From the NCBI GenBank assembly GCA_026985975.1, contig JALSPL010000043.1:1-19609 (forward strand): 19,609 nucleotides of DNA, given 5' to 3'. The stretch comes from Anaerolineae bacterium. Lineage in GTDB: Bacteria; Chloroflexota; Anaerolineae; J102. How positions within the stretch are numbered: position 1 is the stretch's first letter; each line of letters starts with the position of its first letter. This document shows positions 7,920 to 14,450 of this stretch, one piece after another. The position numbers were made by a program, and so were the translations under genes. The notes under the pieces were generated by a model. The model worked only from the letters and a program-made list of their open reading frames with translations, did no database searches and was not told the origin of the DNA.

Positions 7920-9995
7920 TCAATACTTCAGCAGCTTTTCCATGCCCGCGCGGATGCGTTCGACGCCCGGTACGACGCCCGCCATCAGGGTCTGGCTGTA
8001 GGGCGTCATCACCTGGGGTGAGGCCACGCGCAGCACCGGGCCATCCAGATATTCGAAGGCCTCATCCGCGATGGTTGCAGCGATTTCAGCCCCAAATCCG
8101 CCAAAGCCGATGTCTTCGTGCACGATGAGGCATTTGCTGGTCTTGCGCACCGACTCCAGCACGCCCGCTTTATCCCAGGGCTGCAAGGTGCACAGATCGA
8201 TGATCTCGATGCCCGCGTCCAAAGCGTCCGCGGCCAGCTCGCACCGCTCCACCATGGCTCCCCAGGTGACGACGGTGAGCTCATCGCCAGGGCGGGTGAT
8301 GCGGGCCCGGCCAAAAGGCAACATGAAATCATCGCCTGGATAGGGTCTTCGGGCCCAGGCTGCGTCGTACATGGCCCGATGCTCGAAGAAGATGACAGGA
8401 TCATCCCCCCGCAGCGCGGTGCGCAACAGGCCCACAGCGTCTTCGGCGTTGGAGGGAACAGCCACCTTCCAGCCGATGGCGTGGGCGTACATGATCTCAT
8501 TGGTGACGCTGTGCCAGGGGTCGCCGATCTTGCGATAGCCGCCCGACATGCGCACCACCACCGGCGCGCCAAAATGATTGGCTGTGCGCCAGCGCACCGT
8601 GCCGCAGTTGTGGATGCGCTCGGTGGCGGGGTCGGCGTATTTGCGATATTGGATTTCGGGGATGGGGGTGAGGCCGGCCAGGACCATGCCCACGGCCCGG
8701 CCCATGATGCCTTCTTCGGAGAGGCTGGTGTCGAAGACGCGACCCTCGCCATGTTTGGCTTGCAGGCCCAGAGTGGCGGTGTGCACGCCCCCTTTGCGGC
8801 CCACATCTTCGCCAAAGATGCTGGCCCGGGGGTTGATGGCCAGCTCGACATCCAGGGTGCGGCGAATGGCCTCGACCATGTTGATGCGGGTGGGTTCGGG
8901 CGGGTGGGGAATGTCGGTTCCGGGCGGGAAGCTGAGGCCGGCAGGGGTGGGGCCGCCCATCTGCGCCGGGTGCGTGGGATCGTGCCACACGTGGCGGGTG
9001 ACGGTTTCGACGTCAGGTTCGGGCAGGGCCTGGGCTTCCGCCAGGGCTTCCTGCACCTCTTGTTGCACTTCGGCAAACATGGCGTCCCATTCCTCCTGAC
9101 TCATCAAAACCGGAACCAGATAGTCGTGCAGGGCGGGGAGGGGGTCTCGTTGGGCGTCACGGGCCAGGTCGTCGGGCGTTTTGTAGGCCTGGTTGTCCAC
9201 CGAGGAATGGCCTGAGATGCGGGGGACGGTCAGATGCAGCAGGCCCGGGCCTTTGCCCGCGCGCACGTGCGCCACCGCATCATGCACCAGGCGCGCGGTC
9301 TCGGCCGGGCGCGTGCCGCTGCCATCCCACACCTCCAGATTAGTGAAGGCCGCCAGGTTTTTAGCGATGTTGCCGCCGGGCGTTTGCCATCGTCCCTCCA
9401 CCGAGATAGCCAGCTCGTTATCTTCGATGACGAAGAGCGCGGGCAGATTGCGGGTGGCGGCCATGGTGATGGCTGACCAGAAGCCGTTGGAGGCCACCGA
9501 GCCATCACCGCCAAAGATGACGACCATCGCCTCATCCCATGCTTTATCTTTCAACACGTTCTGATAATAACGAATGGCTTCGCCCCAGCCGGCGCCGGGC
9601 GTGTATTGCGAGCCCACATCCGCGGCGTTGGGCAGGATAGTGACGCCGCCGCGCGAGGGCATGTTGAAGACCACGCCCACATCCCGACCATCACTGACGC
9701 CCCCGGCTTTGGTCATACCCGCGGCCAGGGCCTCCACAGGCGTCAGGCCCGAACCCAACACATAAGGACGACAACGATAGTAGACGCTGGCGCCATCGTG
9801 GGGATGGGTGGTAAGCTGACTGAGCAGGCTCTGGCCCAACTCGTGGCCCTTGGCCGAAAATTGGTATTTGACCAGCCCTTTTGGGGTCAGCTCTTTCTCT
9901 TCCAGCTCGTCCAGGGTGCGGGAGAGCATGACAAGGCGGGCGATGCGTCGCCAGTCGAAGGCGGGATACAAATCAACGTTGGTTTTTGCAGACAT
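7920..9995 (-). CDS. Branched-chain 2-oxoacid dehydrogenase E1, fused alpha and beta subunits
   Basis: This 691-aa protein joins both E1 subunits in one chain. The alpha part (about 1-350) has the thiamine-diphosphate/Mg site GDGSVASN (D164) and IEDNELAIS (N193), spaced as in the GDG-x27-N motif. The beta part (about 370-691) starts at INMVEAIRRTLDVEL and contains EDVGRKGGVHTAT, LSEEGIMGRAVGMVLAG (E427/E428), HSVTNEIMYAHAIGWKVAVPSNAEDA and VHEDIGFGGFGAEIAATIADE. The enzyme decarboxylates branched 2-oxoacids (or pyruvate or acetoin) and passes the acyl group to a lipoyl E2. No E2 or E3 gene is nearby. The start is ATG 9995, with AGGAGAT at the right distance; the frame is open for 23 more codons, but these overlap the promoter. 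Exact substrate is uncertain among the BCKDH/PDH/acetoin families. Confidence 0.9.
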   Translation of the reverse strand: MSAKTNVDLYPAFDWRRIARLVMLSRTLDELEEKELTPKGLVKYQFSAKGHELGQSLLSQLTTHPHDGASVYYRCRPYVLGSGLTPVEALAAGMTKAGGVSDGRDVGVVFNMPSRGGVTILPNAADVGSQYTPGAGWGEAIRYYQNVLKDKAWDEAMVVIFGGDGSVASNGFWSAITMAATRNLPALFVIEDNELAISVEGRWQTPGGNIAKNLAAFTNLEVWDGSGTRPAETARLVHDAVAHVRAGKGPGLLHLTVPRISGHSSVDNQAYKTPDDLARDAQRDPLPALHDYLVPVLMSQEEWDAMFAEVQQEVQEALAEAQALPEPDVETVTRHVWHDPTHPAQMGGPTPAGLSFPPGTDIPHPPEPTRINMVEAIRRTLDVELAINPRASIFGEDVGRKGGVHTATLGLQAKHGEGRVFDTSLSEEGIMGRAVGMVLAGLTPIPEIQYRKYADPATERIHNCGTVRWRTANHFGAPVVVRMSGGYRKIGDPWHSVTNEIMYAHAIGWKVAVPSNAEDAVGLLRTALRGDDPVIFFEHRAMYDAAWARRPYPGDDFMLPFGRARITRPGDELTVVTWGAMVERCELAADALDAGIEIIDLCTLQPWDKAGVLESVRKTSKCLIVHEDIGFGGFGAEIAATIADEAFEYLDGPVLRVASPQVMTPYSQTLMAGVVPGVERIRAGMEKLLKY

Positions 9996-10034
9996 AAAAT
10001 CTCCTCTTGGGCAATGCTTGGCGATGTTCGTTTC

Positions 10035-10064
10035 ATTATACACTGCGTCTGCAACGCCCTCCAA
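10035..10064 (-). promoter_or_regulatory. Promoter of the 2-oxoacid dehydrogenase gene
   Basis: On the minus strand, TTGGAG (10059-10064) is 18 nt from a consensus TATAAT (10035-10040). The predicted start near 10028 gives a 5' UTR of about 33 nt that carries the SD AGGAGAT. The promoter lies inside the open frame extending upstream of ATG 9995, which supports the shorter start. Confidence 0.65.
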
Positions 10065-10075
10065 TCTCTTTTTCC

Positions 10076-10104
10076 TTGCTCAAGCCTGCAGCCTGGTGTA
10101 TCAT
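10076..10104 (+). promoter_or_regulatory. Promoter of the MIP18/PaaD-like gene
   Basis: TTGCTC (10076-10081) and TATCAT (10099-10104) are 17 nt apart on the plus strand. The predicted start near 10111 leaves a leader of about 25 nt. Its -35 lies only 12 nt from the -35 of the divergent dehydrogenase promoter, so the two are back to back and could be regulated together. Confidence 0.45.
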
Positions 10105-10135
10105 CCCCTCACCACACCCACCCATGGAGTTTTTC

Positions 10136-10447
10136 ATGATTACAGAAGAAGAAGTGCTGGAGGCGCTGCGCATCGTTTACGATCCTGAGTTTACCATGGA
10201 CATCGTGTCGCTGAACATGGTGAAGCATGTGCACATCGACGGAACCAGGGTCGCAATCGATTTGGTGCTGACGACGCCTTTTTGCCCCCTGGCCCCCTTC
10301 ATCAAATTGAAAATCGAACGGGCGATCAAACAAGCGCTGCCCGAGGTCACCGAGGTTGTTTCGAATATCTTGAATGAAAAATGGGATCCGCCGGAGGTTT
10401 TGGGCGCTATGGAAATCGTGTATCCCGATTTCGTGACCCAAACCTGA
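10136..10447 (+). CDS. MIP18/PaaD-like (DUF59) metal-sulfur cluster assembly protein
   Basis: This 103-aa protein has the MIP18 pattern: EEEVLEALRIVYDPEFTMDIVSLNMV at the N-terminus, then a strand pair and LTTPFCPLAPFIKLKIERAI with the conserved Cys, as in SufT, PaaD and other DUF59 proteins. These act in maturation or transfer of Fe-S clusters. ATG 10136 is preferred over an in-frame ATG at 10124, because GGAG (10126-10129) then lies 6 nt upstream as an SD; the longer form would add MEFF. The stop codon TGA (10445-10447) lies inside the first 99-bp repeat element, so the last Thr codon and the stop come from repeat sequence. It is a single-gene unit convergent with proS. Confidence 0.85.
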   Translation: MITEEEVLEALRIVYDPEFTMDIVSLNMVKHVHIDGTRVAIDLVLTTPFCPLAPFIKLKIERAIKQALPEVTEVVSNILNEKWDPPEVLGAMEIVYPDFVTQT

Positions 10448-10539
10448 CAGGTTCTTGCCAGCTTTTTGGGGGCAACGGCTGGCTTGCACCGCGCCGATAA
10501 AATAATGTTGCATACCTGGCTGTGAGAACCTGTCAGGTT
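10441..10539. repeat. 99-bp inverted-end repeat element, copy 1
   Basis: The element starts with AACCTGACAGGTTCT (10441-10455) and ends with its exact inverse AGAACCTGTCAGGTT (10525-10539), enclosing 69 nt. Each end is itself an odd palindrome (AACCTG-A/T-CAGGTT). The middle contains GCTTGCACCGCGCC at offset 41. The ends could fold into a 15-bp stem and may act as a bidirectional terminator between the convergent genes. It overlaps the stop codon of the MIP18-like gene. Confidence 0.8.
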
Positions 10540-10562
10540 GTGCGCGGGCCAGGCGTCTGCCC

Positions 10563-10661
10563 AACCTGACAGGTTCCCATCACCTTCTTCCTGTTTTTCA
10601 GCCGCTTGCAGCGCGCCAACGGGATGACTGACAGGACTTATTGGCCGGAACCTGTCAGGTT
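10563..10661. repeat. 99-bp inverted-end repeat element, copy 2
   Basis: The geometry matches copy 1: AACCTGACAGGTTCC (10563-10577) and its inverse GGAACCTGTCAGGTT (10647-10661) enclose 69 nt. GCTTGCAGCGCGCC again lies at offset 41, with one mismatch to copy 1, while most of the remaining interior has diverged. It lies 23 nt after copy 1. Its right end overlaps the 3' end of proS and encodes the last residues (NLTGSG) of that protein. Confidence 0.8.
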
Positions 10662-12398
10662 TCGACGCAGATCTTCTATCATGGCCCGAATCTCATCCTG
10701 CACCCGGTCGACCACATCATCCAGGGGAATCAGCTCGACGTCCTTCTGCGAGCGGCGTTTCATCTCCACGCCGCCCTTTTTCAGCGAACGTCCGCCCACG
10801 GTCAGACGCAGCGGCACGCCGATAAGGTCCGCGTCATTGAACTTCTCGCCCGGACTGGGCTCGGTGCGATCATCATATAGCACCTCCACGCCCGCATCCT
10901 GCAGGTCATCGTAGAGCCGCTCCGCCACCTCAAACCCGCCGCGCAGCGCCACGATGTGCACTTGATAGGGAGCGATAGTAATGGGCCAGATGATGCCGTA
11001 CTTGTCGTTATGCTCCTCCACCACGCTGGCCATGAGACGGCCCACGCCGATGCCGTAGGAGCCCATGATCACCGGCTTGCGCTCGCCATCCTTATCCTGG
11101 AAATACGCGCCCATAGCCGCACTGTAACGCGTGCCCAGCTTGAAAATGTTGCCCACCTCGACCCCGCGCACCGTGCGCAGCGGCGCACCGCAATGAGGGC
11201 AGGCGTAGCCGTCGGCCGCAGCCACGATATCGGCCACGATGTCGGCCTCATAATCCCGGCCATAATTCACATTCAGGAAATGATAGCCTTCCTCGTTGGC
11301 GCCCGCCACCAGATTGGGCGATTTCGTCACCAGGTCATCCACCACAAGAAGGATATTCTCGCGGCGGACGCCGATGGGCGAGCCATAGCCAGGCTCCGCG
11401 CCGATGGCCTTGATCTCCTCCTCGTGAGCCGGGCGCAGCTCCTTGGCCTTGACCGCATTGGTCAGTTTGGTCTCGTTCAGGTCCATATCGCCCCGCACCA
11501 CCGCGAAGACAAACTTCTCCACATCCTCCTGCCCCTCAGTGATGGTCGCCACCATGAACACAGCCTTGGCCGTCTTGCTTTGGGGGATATTCAGGAAATT
11601 CGCCAGATCCTCGATGGTCTTGGCGCCGGGCGTGGCCACCTTTTCCAGAGGCTTCGCCTCTTCCGCCTCCGGTTCGGGCTTGCGGAAGGTAGCCACCTGG
11701 CGGTTGGACGTGTAACCGCAGGCGTCGCACAACACCAGGGTGTCCTCGCCAATGGGGGTGAGATACATGAACTCATGCGCCTGCTTGCCCCCCATCATGC
11801 CCACATCCGACTCCACCGCGATGGTGGGGAGACCACAGCGATTGAAGATGTTGAAATAAGCGTGATAATGGGCCCAGTATTGCTTGTCCAACCCCTCCCA
11901 ATCCCTATCCAGACTATAGCTGTCCTTCATGGTGAACTCTCGCACCCGAATCAACCCGCCGCGAGAACGGGGCTCATCCCGCCACTTGGTCTGGAGATGA
12001 TAGATGAGCGCAGGGAGCTGGCGATAGGAATGGATGATATCCCGCACCAGGGAGGTGACCACCTCCTCGTGCGTCATGGCCAGCACCATATCCCGGCCCG
12101 TGCTGTCCTTCATCCGCCCCATCTCCGAGCCGATCTGATACCAGCGGCCCGTCTCCTGCCAGATCTCCGCGGGATGCACCACGGGCATGGTCATTTCCTG
12201 CCCGCCGATGGCGTTCATCTCCTCCCTCATAATGTTCTCGATCTTGTCCATCACCCGGCGAGCCAGGGGCAGATAGCTGAAAATGCCCGTGCCCAACTGG
12301 CGGATATAACCCGCTCGCACGAGGAGCTGATGGCTGGTGAACTCCGCATCCGCGGGCGCTTCGCGCAGGGTTTCGCCAAAAAGATGACTCAATTTCAT
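10638..12398 (-). CDS. proS: Prolyl-tRNA synthetase, bacterial type
   Basis: This 586-aa class II synthetase attaches proline to tRNA-Pro. It begins MKLSHLFGETLREAPADAEF. Motif 2 is the run TKWRDEPRSRGGLIRVREFTMKD, and motif 3 is GSYGIGVGRLMA from G446. Between motifs 2 and 3 lies the YbaK-like INS editing domain (about residues 230-395), so this is the bacterial form. CDAC and CPHC pairs flank that insertion. The anticodon-binding domain follows (PYQVHIVALRGG to the end). The last residues (RRNLTGSGQ) extend past the usual end and are partly encoded by the 99-bp repeat element. GAGG about 7 nt upstream supports the ATG. The gene follows the glycosyltransferase gene by 40 nt and is probably co-transcribed. 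Confidence 0.97.
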   Translation of the reverse strand: MKLSHLFGETLREAPADAEFTSHQLLVRAGYIRQLGTGIFSYLPLARRVMDKIENIMREEMNAIGGQEMTMPVVHPAEIWQETGRWYQIGSEMGRMKDSTGRDMVLAMTHEEVVTSLVRDIIHSYRQLPALIYHLQTKWRDEPRSRGGLIRVREFTMKDSYSLDRDWEGLDKQYWAHYHAYFNIFNRCGLPTIAVESDVGMMGGKQAHEFMYLTPIGEDTLVLCDACGYTSNRQVATFRKPEPEAEEAKPLEKVATPGAKTIEDLANFLNIPQSKTAKAVFMVATITEGQEDVEKFVFAVVRGDMDLNETKLTNAVKAKELRPAHEEEIKAIGAEPGYGSPIGVRRENILLVVDDLVTKSPNLVAGANEEGYHFLNVNYGRDYEADIVADIVAAADGYACPHCGAPLRTVRGVEVGNIFKLGTRYSAAMGAYFQDKDGERKPVIMGSYGIGVGRLMASVVEEHNDKYGIIWPITIAPYQVHIVALRGGFEVAERLYDDLQDAGVEVLYDDRTEPSPGEKFNDADLIGVPLRLTVGGRSLKKGGVEMKRRSQKDVELIPLDDVVDRVQDEIRAMIEDLRRNLTGSGQ

Positions 12399-12438
12399 AA
12401 GATTGCCTCAATGATTGTTGATTGAAGATAAAGTCGTT

Positions 12439-14166
12439 TCAAAGCGCTATTTTACCCCATGTTCTGGTGAATGGGGTAAACGCGTCCCAGCCGGGAACAG
12501 ATACCACGAGCGGCTCGATCTCATACACCACGAATTGCATCTCCCCCGTCTCGCCATCCGCCACCCGCAAACGCTCCGCCAGATGCAGGCCCGCGTCCGC
12601 CAAAGCCGCATCCAACGCCGTTTTTTCCTGCAACTCCCAGCCGGGGAAGACTACGAATCGGGTGTAGCCATAGCGATGAGGAGCCAGATCCGAGATGAGC
12701 ATATCAGGATTCGCCCAATACACACGCGGCGGCCCGTTCCACAGATACCAATTCCACTGCCAGCCCAGCCAGCGTTGATACACGACGCCATGATAACCGG
12801 GCGTATTCTCCTGCAGATAATCAGCCACCGTCAGCAAACCGCTATACGCGCCATGATCGCCGCCGACGGGAATGCGGGCGGCCGCGGCCTGGCCAGCCCC
12901 GATCAGCAAGGGGATAGCCACCAGCGCAGCAACGCCCCAACGCCAGATTCGCCGCCATCCCTGCATCTTCTCCCACAACCGCAACGCCCCATAAGCCGAC
13001 AGTATCGCCCCCGGCGGGGCCAGCGGCAACAGATAACGATCCCACGCCTGAAAGCTGAAAATGACATGTAGCGCCAGATAAGCGACGGAAAATCCGCCAA
13101 AAAGCAGCAGCCAGAGCGCAGTATTCAGGTCGTGCTCCTTTGCCGCATGATGATTACGCAAAACTCGCCAGGCCGCCGCCACAGCCACGCCGCTCAATCC
13201 GACAATGATCAGCGTGGCGACTGCGCCGCCGCCCCACCAGCGCCATACCCGCCACCATTCGATCAGTCGTTGAGGCCAGGCGGCGGGTGGGAGCAGATGC
13301 AATCCGCCATAGCTATGCCAGGATTGCGTCCAGAAGTCGGGGATTTCCGCGGGCAAAATGCGCCAGTCATTCCACTGCCAAACTTTGAACCACGCGTACC
13401 AGAATCCCAGCCCAGCCATCAAAAACGGCGCCCCCCAACGCATCGCCCGCGTCATGCGCCCGTCCACTGCCCACCGCTCACTGAATACTGCCCACTGCTT
13501 ACTGACCGCCCGCGGCCATCGCCCCAGCGTCAGGGCCAGCAGAATGAGGGGGATGAAAAGCAACGCGTTTTGCTTGGTGGCGAAGCCCATCCCCAGGGCC
13601 AAACCGGTCAGCAGGCCCACTCGCCAGCTCGCCAGCAGTAGCGCCAGCATCACCCAAAACGTCAACAACGGGTCGGTGTAGACGGTGGGGGCAAAGCTGA
13701 TGGCGAAAGGAGACAAGGCAAACATCGCCAGCGACCAACGTCCCATCCGGCGCCCGAACAGCCTGCAGGCCAGCAACCATATCAGAATCATGGTGAGGAA
13801 TGAGATGAACACATTGAGGCTGCGTCCCGCCGCATCGCTGGGCCCGAACCAATCGAACCAGCGGGCCAGCAGATAGAGGAAAAACGGAGGTTTGTCCACC
13901 GCCACCCGCTCCAGCATCACATCCTGGCCCGATGAAATGAGACGCGCCCACACGCTGTACAGCGCCTCATCCGGCCGCAACGGATACCAGCCGAATTGCC
14001 AGACGCGCAACGCCAGGCCCGCCAGCAACCAGAAGCCAGTGACGCCTGCACCGGGCATCTTGCGCCGCCAGTCATCGCGCCCGCTCCCGGCCACGGGGCG
14101 AAACAACACAGGGCCGGGAGGATGCCGCGCTTCATCATATCTGGATAACGCCATGGCCTGGATCAT
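12439..14166 (-). CDS. Membrane glycosyltransferase of the ArnT/PMT (GT39/GT83-like, GT-C) type
   Basis: This 575-aa polytopic membrane protein has many hydrophobic helices between residues 40 and 420 and a soluble C-terminal part. The first loop carries RPDEALYSVWA with D66-E67, the acidic pair expected in GT-C enzymes, and then VDKPPFFLYLLARW, the ArnT/PMT-like signature. Such enzymes transfer a sugar from a polyprenyl-phosphate donor to a lipid, glycan or protein outside the membrane; the acceptor is unknown. Residues about 222-235 (KQWAVFSERWAVDG) are encoded by a heptamer repeat in a loop between membrane segments. The start is uncertain: ATG 14166 and ATG 14154 both lack a clear SD, and the first 35 residues are not conserved-looking. 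A long leader with small ORFs precedes it, and proS follows. Confidence 0.85.
   Translation of the reverse strand: MIQAMALSRYDEARHPPGPVLFRPVAGSGRDDWRRKMPGAGVTGFWLLAGLALRVWQFGWYPLRPDEALYSVWARLISSGQDVMLERVAVDKPPFFLYLLARWFDWFGPSDAAGRSLNVFISFLTMILIWLLACRLFGRRMGRWSLAMFALSPFAISFAPTVYTDPLLTFWVMLALLLASWRVGLLTGLALGMGFATKQNALLFIPLILLALTLGRWPRAVSKQWAVFSERWAVDGRMTRAMRWGAPFLMAGLGFWYAWFKVWQWNDWRILPAEIPDFWTQSWHSYGGLHLLPPAAWPQRLIEWWRVWRWWGGGAVATLIIVGLSGVAVAAAWRVLRNHHAAKEHDLNTALWLLLFGGFSVAYLALHVIFSFQAWDRYLLPLAPPGAILSAYGALRLWEKMQGWRRIWRWGVAALVAIPLLIGAGQAAAARIPVGGDHGAYSGLLTVADYLQENTPGYHGVVYQRWLGWQWNWYLWNGPPRVYWANPDMLISDLAPHRYGYTRFVVFPGWELQEKTALDAALADAGLHLAERLRVADGETGEMQFVVYEIEPLVVSVPGWDAFTPFTRTWGKIAL
13463..13504 (-). 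repeat. Heptanucleotide tandem repeat inside the glycosyltransferase gene
   Basis: Six consecutive 7-nt units on the minus strand follow CAGTNNN (CAGTAAG, CAGTGGG, CAGTATT, CAGTGAG, CGGTGGG, CAGTGGA). They are in frame and encode the W-A-V repeats of KQWAVFSERWAVDG. The unit differs from the one in the GH13 gene, but the 7-nt period is the same. Confidence 0.8.
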
Positions 14167-14179
14167 AAATTGCAGGAGC

Positions 14180-14248
14180 TCAAAACGTCAAACTTCGCGC
14201 AGCGAAGAAAACCAGACCAACGCTGAAGATTTTTACATTTTGCATCAT
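14180..14248 (-). CDS. Candidate 22-aa hydrophobic leader peptide before the glycosyltransferase gene
   Basis: The ORF starts with ATG ATG at 14248 and ends TGA at 14180-14182. Its start overlaps the stop of the preceding 10-aa ORF in a TGATG, a classic arrangement for coupled re-initiation. The peptide begins MMQNVKIF and has a hydrophobic core SVGLVFFAA. It ends 13 nt before the first glycosyltransferase ATG but in another frame. A 6-bp hairpin (CTTCGC/GCGAAG, 14193-14207) lies near its end, followed by a T-rich stretch on the minus strand. That it is translated is only inferred. Confidence 0.3.
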   Translation of the reverse strand: MMQNVKIFSVGLVFFAARSLTF

Positions 14249-14280
14249 CAAGAGTGCACCAAATGCACCGAATGCAACAT
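14248..14280 (-). CDS. Candidate 10-aa His-containing leader peptide MLHSVHLVHS
   Basis: TTTGGAGG lies 5 nt upstream of the ATG at 14280, a strong and well-spaced SD. The ten codons give MLHSVHLVHS and stop at TGA 14248-14250. The coding part is three 9-nt units (TGCATTCGG, TGCATTTGG, TGCACTCTT), each carrying a His codon, with an ATGCAA after the stop able to pair with the TTGCAT at its start. The layout recalls an amino-acid-sensing leader, but only three His codons are present and they are not adjacent. Confidence 0.35.
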   Translation of the reverse strand: MLHSVHLVHS

Positions 14281-14293
14281 TTTCCCCTCCAAA

Positions 14294-14311
14294 ATATGAT
14301 CTAGATCATAT
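14294..14311. promoter_or_regulatory. 18-bp perfect palindrome, candidate operator of the glycosyltransferase leader
   Basis: ATATGATCTAGATCATAT is a perfect inverted repeat. Its core TGAT-N4-ATCA fits the CRP/FNR-family half-site pattern (FNR consensus TTGAT-N4-ATCAA) apart from the outermost base on each side. It contains TATGAT, usable as a -10 box for the minus strand, though no convincing -35 lies 17 nt upstream. It sits between the two small ORFs, just before the SD of the 10-aa ORF. Role as a regulator site is inferred. Confidence 0.5.
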
Positions 14312-14325
14312 CCAGCCCCCGGCAA

Positions 14326-14373
14326 CTATGCTTTACTAAAGGCGTCACCTCTTCGAATGTTTCTTACATTCAT
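14326..14373 (-). CDS. Candidate 15-aa micro-ORF MNVRNIRRGDAFSKA
   Basis: AAAGGAGGTG (14379-14388, minus strand) is a full-strength Shine-Dalgarno with 5 nt to the ATG, the best ribosome site in the window. The ORF of 15 codons ends TAG at 14326-14328. A small hairpin (GAATGT/ACATTC) overlaps the start region, and a strong 16-bp hairpin lies just upstream. I do not recognise the peptide. It could be a leader peptide, a small basic protein, or the remnant of a longer gene. Confidence 0.45.
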   Translation of the reverse strand: MNVRNIRRGDAFSKA

Positions 14374-14402
14374 CGGTGCACCTCCTTTCTATGTGTGTGT
14401 GG

Positions 14403-14440
14403 AGAGAAATCCCGAGGCAAAGCGGCCTCGGGATTTCTCT
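14403..14440 (-). terminator. Perfect 16-bp stem hairpin after the patatin-like gene
   Basis: AGAGAAATCCCGAGGC (14403-14418) pairs perfectly with 14425-14440 around a 6-nt loop. It begins 10 nt after the end of the patatin-like gene on the minus strand, so it probably ends or protects that transcript. There is no T-run after it on the minus strand, so termination may be incomplete, and the hairpin could equally be a 5' stabiliser for the message that carries the 15-aa ORF. Confidence 0.55.
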
Positions 14441-14450
14441 GTTCTTGAGG

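Noticed and set aside
9996..10064. A longer N-terminus (23 extra residues) for the 2-oxoacid dehydrogenase.
   Set aside because: It would begin within the -35 box of the TATAAT promoter and has no SD, while ATG 9995 has a well-spaced AGGAGAT.
10441..10661. A CRISPR array made of the four AACCTGACAGGTT copies.
   Set aside because: The copies are only 13 nt, alternate in orientation, and have spacings of 73, 23 and 73 nt, which fits paired inverted ends rather than direct repeats with spacers.
10956..12425. A 489-codon plus-strand frame opposite proS.
   Set aside because: It is antisense to an unmistakable proS, is His- and Leu-rich, has no domain, and comes from codon bias.
14300..14331. A minus-strand promoter with TTGCCG as -35 upstream of the palindrome.
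   Set aside because: At the allowed spacing the -10 would be AGATCA or similar, and the better TATGAT sits too close to TTGCCG, so no convincing pair was found.
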